64,000 nucleotides of DNA from positions 1,364,001 to 1,428,000 of the forward strand of contig NZ_UGOZ01000001.1 of assembly GCF_900452865.1 (NCBI RefSeq), given 5' to 3'. Origin of the DNA: Legionella taurinensis. GTDB taxonomy: Bacteria > Pseudomonadota > Gammaproteobacteria > Legionellales > Legionellaceae. Made by a program: the position numbers and the translations under genes. Positions 57,662-64,000 of the stretch are shown one piece after another. The notes below the pieces were generated by a model. The model saw only the letters and a program-made list of their open reading frames with translations. It was not told the origin of the DNA and did no database searches. Every line of letters starts with the position of its first letter. Within the stretch, counting starts at the first letter, position 1.

Positions 57662-59936
57662 CATCGCCTTACGCCTTATGATCATCGATGACAATCCTGC
57701 CATCCATCAGGATTTTATTAAGGTATTAACGGGAAACGCCCGTACGCGATCGTTTACTGAACTTGATCAGGAACTTTTTGGGGACGATGAGGACAATCAA
57801 CAGGACAAAGAAGTGTTGCTGCCTCAATTTATTATCGACACCTCCGAACAGGGGCAGGAGGGCGTTGAAAAAATCAAAAAGGCGCTGGCTGAAGGCAAAC
57901 AATATGCGCTGGCTTTTGTGGATATCCGTATGCCCCCCGGTTGGGATGGTCTGGAAACAATAAGACAAATCTGGAAAGTGGATAAAGACATCCAGGTGGT
58001 AATTTGCACAGCGTATTCCGATTATACCTGGGATGAGACGGTTCAGAAGCTCGGCATCAGCGATAATCTTCTGGTGCTTAAAAAACCATTTGATAAAGTG
58101 GCTGTTCGTCAATTAGCCTGTGCCTTGACGCGTAAATGGCTTCTGGCTAAAGAATCCAGGGTGCATACCGAACAATTGCACCAATTGGTTTCCGAACGCA
58201 CCCAATCCCTGCAGCACTCGCTTTCCCTGTTAAGAGCCACCATTGAATCCTCCACCGATGGCATTATGGTGGTTGACCTGCACGGTAAAATCATTGATTA
58301 CAACAGCCAGTTCCTAAAGATCTGGAATATACCGAAAAACCTCGTTGAATTAAAAGAAGAAAACAAGGTCATCGATCACATTGCCAGGATGCTCTACAAC
58401 CCTGATGAATACCTCGATCTGCATAAGCACCTGGCTGAGCACAAGGAAGGGACCGGTCTTAAAATTATCAAAGTGAAGGAAAACCGGATTATTGAGTGCT
58501 ATTCGCAGCCCCACTGTATTAGTACTGAAACCGTAGGTCGAGTCTGGAGTTTCCGCGACATCACCGACAGGGCTTTACTGGAGCAGAAGCTGGAATACCA
58601 AGCGATGCATGATTCCCTGACGGGTCTGCCTAACCGGATTCTGCTTGATGATCGTATTCGACAGGCGATAGCGAATGGCGGGCGTTACAATAAATTTTTT
58701 GCCGTTCTGTTTATTGATCTCGATCGCTTCAAACTGGTGAATGACAGCCTCGGCCATGAGTTTGGTGATAAATTGTTAAAGTCCATTGCCAAACGCCTGT
58801 CTTCCCTTATCCGCTCTGAAGACACATTGGCGCGGCTGGGGGGCGATGAGTTTGTTCTCGTGATACCGGGTTTAAAAAACCCGGAAGACAGTGCCTCCAT
58901 TGCCCAGAAAATCCTGACTTCCTTTAATCGGCCGTTTCATATTGCTAATCGTGAAATCAATATTGTCGCCAGCATGGGCATCAGCGTGTACCCCACGAAT
59001 GGCAAAACGACAACCACTCTGTTAAAAAATGCGGACATTGCCATGTACGAAGCCAAGGAAAAAGGCGGTTCGCAATTTAAATTTTATACCAGCAAATTAA
59101 ATCAGCAATTATCAAAGCAGGTGCAACTGGAAACGGATCTTCGCAATGCCTTGGTGAGAAAAGAATTTTTTCTGCTTTATCAGCCGCAGTTTAATCTGAA
59201 AAACCGAAAGTTACAGGCCGTTGAGGCCCTGCTGCGTTGGCAGCACCCCAAGCGGGGATTAGTGCTGCCCATAGACTTTATTCCTTTTGCAGAGGAATCC
59301 GGGTTAATTGTACCCATAGGCGAATGGGTAATAGAGGAAGTTTGCCGCCAGATTAATGCCTGGAAAGTGGGGGGCTTGCCGAACATCCGGGTGGCCGTTA
59401 ATGTAGGAACTCAACAATTAAGGCAAAGTAATTTTGCGTCAACAGTAAACAAACTGCTCAAACAATACCGTATTGATCCGCAGTACATCGAAATCGAAAT
59501 CACTGAAAACGTGATCATTGCCCACACAGAAATTCACCGCATGATTCAGCAGCTTAAAAAACTGGGCGTTAAAATCGTTTTGGATGATTTTGGTACAGGC
59601 AATTCCAGTCTGAATTACTTAAAACGAATTCCATTCGACCGCTTGAAAATTGACCAATCGTTTGTCCAGAACATCAATAAATCACGCAGCGATGAGGTCA
59701 TTATTGAAGCCATCATTGCCATGGCGCGCAGTTTAAACTTTAAAGTGCTGGCAGAGGGGGTGGAAACGCAGAATCAAATGGAATTTTTAGCCGGTCAGCA
59801 TTGCGATGAGGTACAGGGGTATCTGTTGAGCCGCCCGGTGTCCCCTGAAACTGTCAATCAGATTTTAAGCGATGAAATCGCACAGGATAAAAAAGTCAAA
59901 AAAGAAAAAAAAGCTAAACGGTTGGATGAGGGGTGA
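57654..59936 (+). CDS. Response regulator with PAS, GGDEF and EAL domains
   Basis: A 760-residue output protein controlling c-di-GMP. Receiver domain: MIIDDNPAIHQDF and phospho-acceptor Asp in ALAFVDIRMPPGWDGLE near residue 95, with Lys in VLKKPFDK. PAS near 200-310 (STDGIMVVDLHGKIIDYNSQ). GGDEF intact (LARLGGDEFVLVIPG), EAL intact (AVEALLRWQHP; LDDFGTGNSSLNYL), so both synthase and phosphodiesterase activities are possible, as shown for L. pneumophila Lpl0329. The start at 57654 follows GGAGCG. The Lys-rich tail (KKVKKEKKAKR) is unusual. Confidence 0.93.
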   Translation: MNNIALRLMIIDDNPAIHQDFIKVLTGNARTRSFTELDQELFGDDEDNQQDKEVLLPQFIIDTSEQGQEGVEKIKKALAEGKQYALAFVDIRMPPGWDGLETIRQIWKVDKDIQVVICTAYSDYTWDETVQKLGISDNLLVLKKPFDKVAVRQLACALTRKWLLAKESRVHTEQLHQLVSERTQSLQHSLSLLRATIESSTDGIMVVDLHGKIIDYNSQFLKIWNIPKNLVELKEENKVIDHIARMLYNPDEYLDLHKHLAEHKEGTGLKIIKVKENRIIECYSQPHCISTETVGRVWSFRDITDRALLEQKLEYQAMHDSLTGLPNRILLDDRIRQAIANGGRYNKFFAVLFIDLDRFKLVNDSLGHEFGDKLLKSIAKRLSSLIRSEDTLARLGGDEFVLVIPGLKNPEDSASIAQKILTSFNRPFHIANREINIVASMGISVYPTNGKTTTTLLKNADIAMYEAKEKGGSQFKFYTSKLNQQLSKQVQLETDLRNALVRKEFFLLYQPQFNLKNRKLQAVEALLRWQHPKRGLVLPIDFIPFAEESGLIVPIGEWVIEEVCRQINAWKVGGLPNIRVAVNVGTQQLRQSNFASTVNKLLKQYRIDPQYIEIEITENVIIAHTEIHRMIQQLKKLGVKIVLDDFGTGNSSLNYLKRIPFDRLKIDQSFVQNINKSRSDEVIIEAIIAMARSLNFKVLAEGVETQNQMEFLAGQHCDEVQGYLLSRPVSPETVNQILSDEIAQDKKVKKEKKAKRLDEG

Positions 59937-59995
59937 TGGCTTGCAATTGGAGGATAAACTTTGTAGGGTGTTTCTTTTTGTTTTAAGAGCACGCC

Positions 59996-60373
59996 ATGAA
60001 ATTAACTGCCAAACTGTTACTCCCCTTGCTTAGCCTGCATCTCGCCTCAGCCCAGGCTGTGTGTGTGACCAATGAAACCGATTTTAAACTGTATTATGAG
60101 ATCCAAAACCAGAATACCGGCTGCCCCTTACCGAAAGAACGCTTCCACAGCGGCTATTTAAATGCGCACGAAAAACGTTGTCACGCCCATTCCCAATCCG
60201 AAGGGGATGATTGGAAAATCTACCGCAAGGATGTCATTACTGTCTATAAAATTGACCAGAATGGGCGTCAGCAAGCCTGTAATAAACAGGTAGAAGGGAT
60301 TCTTAATTTCCTGGAGGTCAGTTATCTGGCTAATCAGTGGTGGTGCCTTGATCGAAGCGACTACGAAGATTAA
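59996..60373 (+). CDS. Small exported Cys-containing protein
   Basis: A 125-residue protein with a signal peptide (KLTAKLLLPLLSLHLASAQA). The mature part has five Cys (AVCVTNET, TGCPLP, KRCHAH, QACNKQ, WWCLDR) and resembles no family I recognise; the opening T-N-x-T-D-F-K-L-Y-Y-E-I is strand-like. It is probably periplasmic. It starts 59 bp after the GGDEF-EAL gene, same strand, but a separate promoter is likely. Confidence 0.65.
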   Translation: MKLTAKLLLPLLSLHLASAQAVCVTNETDFKLYYEIQNQNTGCPLPKERFHSGYLNAHEKRCHAHSQSEGDDWKIYRKDVITVYKIDQNGRQQACNKQVEGILNFLEVSYLANQWWCLDRSDYED

Positions 60374-60448
60374 GGAGAACCTCGGAGCATTCCAGGGTGC
60401 TCACTCAACCCCTCTCCTAAGGGGGGACGCTGCTTCAGGAGAGAAGAC

Positions 60449-61090
60449 ATGAAAACCTTGGTCATCACGGGTGTCAGCCGTGGCATTGGACTTGCTGCTG
60501 CCCGCTATTTTCTTGAAAAAGGCTGGAGGGTCATTGGCAGTTCAATCCGCGGTGTTTCTCCGCTGACGCATCCCTTATTAACCCTCTTGCCTCTTGATTT
60601 GGCGAACTCAACAGGCATCCAGACCTTTGCCCGGGCATTGCCTGATTTTGATTTATTAATCAACAATGCCGCGGTGTTATTGGATTGGAATCAGGAGGCG
60701 GCCATTGATCTTGCCCTGCTTAAAACCACCTTTGCCATCAATGTGTTTGGTACGATTGAATTGACCGAAGCCTGTCTCGATAAACTCGACCCACAAGGGA
60801 AAATCATCAATGTGTCTTCGAGTTGGGGATCCTTTGCGGCCAATGATTCGCCCTATCAACCGCAGTACAAAATGTCAAAAGCCTGCCTTAACCTGTACAC
60901 TAAACTGTTAGCAGAGCGCTTCCCTTCACGCCTTGTCGCCAGTTTTGATCCCGGCTGGGTAAAAACCGACATGGGCACAGAGGCGGCGCCAACCCTGCCG
61001 TCCGAAGTGGCTGAGGAACTTTATACCCTGGCGGCGACTCTGAAGGAAAGTGGTTATTTCTGGCATCGAGGCCATAAAATTCCCTGGTAA
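60449..61090 (+). CDS. Short-chain dehydrogenase/reductase
   Basis: A 213-residue SDR. Cofactor loop TGVSRGIGLAAARYFLEKG (T-G-x-x-x-G-I-G), NNAAV motif in DLLINNAAVLLDW, catalytic Ser in IINVSSSWGSFAAND, Tyr-Lys in PQYKMSKACLNLYTKLLAE (Y-x-M-S-K), then DPGWVKTDMGTEAAPTLP. All catalytic residues are present. It is similar to the small carbonyl-reductase-like SDRs of unknown substrate; NADP preference is suggested by the Arg after TGVS. Start follows AGGAGAG. Confidence 0.92.
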   Translation: MKTLVITGVSRGIGLAAARYFLEKGWRVIGSSIRGVSPLTHPLLTLLPLDLANSTGIQTFARALPDFDLLINNAAVLLDWNQEAAIDLALLKTTFAINVFGTIELTEACLDKLDPQGKIINVSSSWGSFAANDSPYQPQYKMSKACLNLYTKLLAERFPSRLVASFDPGWVKTDMGTEAAPTLPSEVAEELYTLAATLKESGYFWHRGHKIPW

Positions 61091-61096
61091 CCGGGA

Positions 61097-61909
61097 TTAA
61101 CTGGCACTGGCGATGTACCGCAGCACCAGCCCTGTTTCGCGTTCACCGCGCTTCATTAAACCCTGATAAAATTTGATGATAATTTCAGCCCCTTTGATTT
61201 TATCAAGTGACGCTGATTGGGGGTTCTGAAAGGTTAGATCCACGGTGTTACCGCCGTATTCCGCAGCCAGGGTATCAAATAATTCACCGAGAAGCGTCTG
61301 GGCTTCAAGAATCTCGTGCCTTGAGAGCGCGGGAGCGGGGTGGTTAATGGCACTGACAATGATGTCTTCCTTGGCTTTAAGTAATTGGTTAATGTAGCGT
61401 TGTGAGGCAGTGACTAACTCTTTCATTTCCGGTTCATTGGCAAATCGTTCGGGAAACTCGGAAATCAGTACCAGTTTTGGATTTATTTTGAACAGATACT
61501 GATAAAAAACGAGCGTGCCTTTAATCTGGTTATAAAGCGCTTTATTCGATGAGTAGACCGCGTATTTCATCACTTCTGCATTCACGAAGTCGCTGGTCTT
61601 ATAGAGAATGCTTCGCCCTTTATTGTTGAGAATGTCTTTCTTGACTTCCGCCACATAGCGATTGAATTCCTCCGGTGATTTTTTTGCCAGCAACGCAAAC
61701 AGGGGGCTTGTCTGTTTAATTTCATTTTCAAAATTGGCAGCTTGGTAATAAGGGATCGCATAGGTACGGGTTAGAAACAGGGCAATCATAACCGCCAGAA
61801 TAGCGAGCAGCGAACCAGTCTTTTTCTCAAGGTTGCCATAATAGGAAAGTCCGGTTACGAGGGCTGCGGCTAAAACGCCTGCGAGTATGTAAATGAGAAT
61901 AGTCATCAT
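61097..61909 (-). CDS. Membrane-anchored protein of unknown function
   Basis: A 270-residue protein. Two N-terminal membrane helices (TILIYILAGVLAAALVTGLSY and LLAILAVMIALFLTRTY) are followed by about 215 soluble residues, largely helical (KKSPEEFNRYVAEVKKDILN). The layout suits an inner-membrane protein with a periplasmic or cytoplasmic helical domain. I recognise no family. It converges with the SDR gene (6-bp gap); its promoter lies in a divergent region that also holds a DnaA-box pair. Confidence 0.65.
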   Translation of the reverse strand: MMTILIYILAGVLAAALVTGLSYYGNLEKKTGSLLAILAVMIALFLTRTYAIPYYQAANFENEIKQTSPLFALLAKKSPEEFNRYVAEVKKDILNNKGRSILYKTSDFVNAEVMKYAVYSSNKALYNQIKGTLVFYQYLFKINPKLVLISEFPERFANEPEMKELVTASQRYINQLLKAKEDIIVSAINHPAPALSRHEILEAQTLLGELFDTLAAEYGGNTVDLTFQNPQSASLDKIKGAEIIIKFYQGLMKRGERETGLVLRYIASAS

Positions 61910-62029
61910 GGGCTCTTGTTTTTATTCTTGTTTAAAGAATAGTACATGGTGTTTAAATCGTACGGCTTTCTACCGTATGGATGAGAATTTTTTAACGGTT
62001 CTTCTTTAAGCACTCAAACGGGTTGACGA

Positions 62030-62069
62030 TTATCCACAAATTCTGTGGATAACTCTGTGTATACGCTGT
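62030..62069. repeat. Convergent DnaA-box element, copy 3
   Basis: TTATCCACA at 62030-62038 and TGTGGATAA at 62044-62052, spacer 5 bp, followed by CTCTGTGTATACGCTGT. It lies in the divergent promoter region between 61909 (-) and 62126 (+), so DnaA or another protein bound here could affect both genes. It lacks the T-rich upstream arm seen in copies 1 and 2. Confidence 0.7.
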
Positions 62070-62125
62070 CAGATGCTTTATAGTCTATAGTGATAAGCCA
62101 GAAGGGACTAAAAGGAAGAGGGGGG

Positions 62126-62530
62126 ATGGGCATGGAACAAAAGATTGCGCAATTTTTTACCTCAGACGCTTATGCAGTGGTTGGCGCGTCCAATGATCGC
62201 AATAAATTTGGTAATAAAGTACTGCGTTGTTATTTACAACACCATAAAAACGTTTACCCTGTGCATCCAGCGGAAACCACTGTCGAAGGTCTGGCTGCTG
62301 TAAAAGCCGTGAGCCATTTACCCGATACAGTGAAAAGTATTTCCATTGTTACGCCCCCGCCGGTCACTGAGAAAATCATTGCCGAAGCCATTGCCAGGGG
62401 AATTGAGAATGTATGGATACAACCCGGCACCGAGAGCAGGAAGGCAATGGATGAGGCGTTGCAGCATGGCTTAAACGTGATCGGCGGAGGACCTTGTATT
62501 TTGGTGGCGCTTGGCTGCGCTCTTGAGTAA
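62126..62530 (+). CDS. CoA-binding protein (YccU-like)
   Basis: A 134-residue single-domain CoA-binding Rossmann protein. It opens IAQFFTSDAYAVVGASNDRN, followed by KFGNKVLRCYLQHHKNVYPV, HPAETTVEGLAAVKAVSHLP, and GIENVWIQPGTESRKAMDEA, then the NVIGGGPCILVALG end, all as in the YccU/COG1832 family. It binds CoA or nucleotide; cellular role unknown. Two ATGs (62126 and 62132) fit an AGGAAGAGGGGGG site; a GTG at 62090 would place that site inside the gene. Confidence 0.9.
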   Translation: MGMEQKIAQFFTSDAYAVVGASNDRNKFGNKVLRCYLQHHKNVYPVHPAETTVEGLAAVKAVSHLPDTVKSISIVTPPPVTEKIIAEAIARGIENVWIQPGTESRKAMDEALQHGLNVIGGGPCILVALGCALE

Positions 62531-62561
62531 TCGCTTATCAATTGAATAGACAGGTTGAACT

Positions 62562-62933
62562 ATGAATTTAAATCAGGACACACCGTCTGAAAGACTGTTT
62601 TCCTACGGAACGTTGCGTTATGAGGCGGTTCAACTGGCCACCTTTGGGCGAACCCTTTCAGGGAAAGCCGATGAGCTGTGTGGTTATTCATTGTCCATGG
62701 TGACAATCCATGATCCCGATGTGGTTGCGACCAGCGGAGATGTCCTTCACCCGATTCTGCATTATACCGGCAAACAGTCCGATCGCGTGGAGGGGATGGT
62801 TTTTTATGTCAGTCTTGAGGAATTGAAACGGGCGGATGAATACGAAGTAGCCGACTACCGGCGCGTCCAGGTTCAGCTGGAGTCGGGGGAGGAAGCCTGG
62901 GTTTATGTCAGTGTGGAGGCGTTGAACACTTAG
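62562..62933 (+). CDS. Gamma-glutamylcyclotransferase-fold (GGCT/AIG2-like) protein
   Basis: A 123-residue protein of the GGCT-like fold. The substrate-binding signature is FSYGTLRYEAVQLATFG near residue 13 (Y-G-T-L-R/K). The conserved acid lies in EGMVFYVSLEELKRADEYE (Glu in V-E-G-M-V/F and the D-x-Y-E segment), and the end is YRRVQVQLESGEEAWVYV. Members cleave gamma-glutamyl-amines or act on related peptides; substrate here unknown. Starts 31 bp after the CoA-binding gene, so co-transcription is likely. Confidence 0.9.
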   Translation: MNLNQDTPSERLFSYGTLRYEAVQLATFGRTLSGKADELCGYSLSMVTIHDPDVVATSGDVLHPILHYTGKQSDRVEGMVFYVSLEELKRADEYEVADYRRVQVQLESGEEAWVYVSVEALNT

Positions 62934-62968
62934 CTGTCCCCAGACTTGCCGCGAGAGCTTCGGCGCCC

Positions 62969-63436
62969 TTAGGTTTGATGCGGTTTGATGGGTTTAAAAT
63001 CGCCGTTTTTCAGCACAATACCCTGATAGCGTCCTTTGCATTCATTGGTACTCCACATCCCTTTGGTCACACCGCGCTGACCCCGTTTGAACAGGTAATA
63101 GTGAATGCGGTCCTCCCACACTTTGCCGCGGCTCATGCCGCGGGCCCGGAGTTCCCCCTGCATGAAATAAAAATCATTAATGGCCCGCACGTGAAACGTC
63201 GCCTGGTCAAGAATAATGCCTCGATTGGTGATGATGGGGTAGGTAAGCGCGCCTTTTACGGTATGAACAAAGCGTCCGGGTGTGTGTTCATCGCAATAGG
63301 CTTGATTGACGTAACGTTGGGCGGGTTCTGCCTGATAGTAAGTGCCTTGCCAGATTGTAGTGTCATCCGGAGCGGCAAAAACAGGGCATAAATAAAAAAC
63401 CAAAAAAAGACAACCAACCAGCCATTTCCCATTCAT
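62969..63436 (-). CDS. Exported protein of unknown function
   Basis: A 155-residue protein with a signal peptide (GKWLVGCLFLVFYLCPVFA). The mature domain has strands with aromatic residues (WQGTYYQAEPAQRYVNQAY) and two Cys (YCDEHTPG and NECKGRY). No recognised domain. Probably periplasmic or outer-membrane-associated. It converges with the GGCT-like gene. Confidence 0.65.
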   Translation of the reverse strand: MNGKWLVGCLFLVFYLCPVFAAPDDTTIWQGTYYQAEPAQRYVNQAYCDEHTPGRFVHTVKGALTYPIITNRGIILDQATFHVRAINDFYFMQGELRARGMSRGKVWEDRIHYYLFKRGQRGVTKGMWSTNECKGRYQGIVLKNGDFKPIKPHQT

Positions 63437-63592
63437 TCTTATTCAATTCCGTACTGCCATTTTGCGGGGCTGCATTGTAATCCATTTTTTTAAAAAAGTA
63501 TAAATGAGCGAAGCGGTTAATAATTCTGGCTTTTTAATGTTCTGTTAAGTTAGATTTGATATAACTGACCTGTTACAGTCGATTGTAAGCGC

Positions 63593-64000
63593 ATGAGCTC
63601 TCCCATTTTTATTATCGAAAACACCCTGGCTCACGATAAAAAACGCCAAGCAGCCATACATGCTGCTGTCGATATTTCAGCCACGATGTACAACTGTTTT
63701 TTTCATGCGTATGCCCTGCATCTGATGGCTAACGGCCAGCCTTTCCCTGAGGATTTGTTTATTGCCCACGAGACAGACACCAGTGAAGTGAAAGCGTTAA
63801 AATCCATCGTTCGCAGTGAGCGTGACCTCTCCCTTTTTGAAGACTATGACCAGATCACGACTGGAGCCAGGCAGGATCATCTGGCCGAAAAAGTGCTTGT
63901 GCTGGGGGCATTGTTTCGCAGCTGGTTTATCCATCGCGTCAAGGATAACCCGAAAATGAAAGACCTGCTGTTTGATGGCAGGGATACGGTTGGCATTACC
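63593..64000 (+). CDS. Partial gene at the window end; possible OTU-like effector
   Basis: The first 136 codons of a gene cut by the window end. The start at 63593 is the first ATG after a clear upstream stop, but the ribosome binding site is weak. No signal peptide. Residues 31-47 read TMYNCFFHAYALHLMAN, which resembles the catalytic Cys segment of OTU deubiquitinases (G-x-N-C-F/L-F-x-A) though the Asp three before Cys is replaced. The rest is helical and charged. The His of the active site would lie outside the window. Function cannot be assigned. Confidence 0.4.
   Translation, partial: MSSPIFIIENTLAHDKKRQAAIHAAVDISATMYNCFFHAYALHLMANGQPFPEDLFIAHETDTSEVKALKSIVRSERDLSLFEDYDQITTGARQDHLAEKVLVLGALFRSWFIHRVKDNPKMKDLLFDGRDTVGIT

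Noticed and set aside
57726-58112. 128-codon frame antisense to the receiver domain
   Set aside because: It mirrors a strongly supported gene with intact catalytic motifs.

Overview
The window looks like chromosomal DNA of a Legionella-like gammaproteobacterium, probably a non-pneumophila species. The evidence is a qNOR nitric oxide reductase, a NosP-type FIST protein with an atypical histidine kinase and a GGDEF-EAL response regulator (an arrangement described in L. pneumophila), intracellular PHB depolymerase, a CSS-motif EAL protein, and many stand-alone proteins carrying eukaryote-like folds of the kind exported by Dot/Icm. No rRNA, tRNA, CRISPR array, prophage or intact insertion sequence was seen. 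Function calls come from reading motifs by eye; no database search was run.

Layout. 1-2.0 kb: a GNAT gene in decayed DNA. 2.0-11.4 kb: RecB-like nuclease/SF1 helicase, two GNATs, a small F-box-like protein, DinB, a double-glycine small peptide, an RF-like GGQ protein, a B3 metallo-beta-lactamase and a lipoprotein. 11.4-14.4 kb: a repeat-bearing intergenic region and qNOR with an NsrR-like palindrome. 14.4-22.3 kb: an accessory stretch with an ankyrin plus Cys-His-Asp protein, PHB depolymerase, an exported protein, a NapE-like peptide, a kinase-like protein, a CheD/CNF-like protein and an HDOD protein. 22.3-29.4 kb: small exported proteins, DUF1428, a multi-membrane-segment protein, a His-rich protein with a hexanucleotide repeat, CSS-EAL and a GyrI-like domain. 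29.4-34.2 kb: two paralogous LRR proteins ending in F-box-like segments, and an unknown soluble protein. 34.3-41.7 kb: DUF2130, a phosphoribosyltransferase/hydrolase pair with an erythromycin-esterase remnant, small stress-type proteins, a ferritin-like protein, pseudogenes and an M13 peptidase. 41.7-48.3 kb: an HDAC-like protein, GNAT, flavin oxidoreductase, AidB-like dehydrogenase, solute-binding protein and a membrane protein. 48.36-51.4 kb: a TPP-riboswitch thi operon (24-codon leader ORF, thiE, thiM, thiD, tenA). 51.5-55 kb: a CE-clan protease/acetyltransferase-like protein, a K+ channel and a tandem gene duplication with a scar. 55-60 kb: the NosP-kinase-GGDEF/EAL operon. 60-64 kb: mixed small genes and a truncated gene running off the end.

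Two themes stand out. One is nitric oxide handling: an enzyme (qNOR) and a sensor-to-c-di-GMP circuit (NosP operon), backed by a second c-di-GMP phosphodiesterase. The other is a high density of candidate host-directed proteins, nearly all single genes: LRR/F-box, F-box, CE-clan, CheD/CNF-like deamidase, kinase-like, ankyrin/transglutaminase-like, HDAC-like and possibly OTU-like. Separately, a 36-40 bp element built on two convergent perfect DnaA boxes recurs three times in intergenic DNA.
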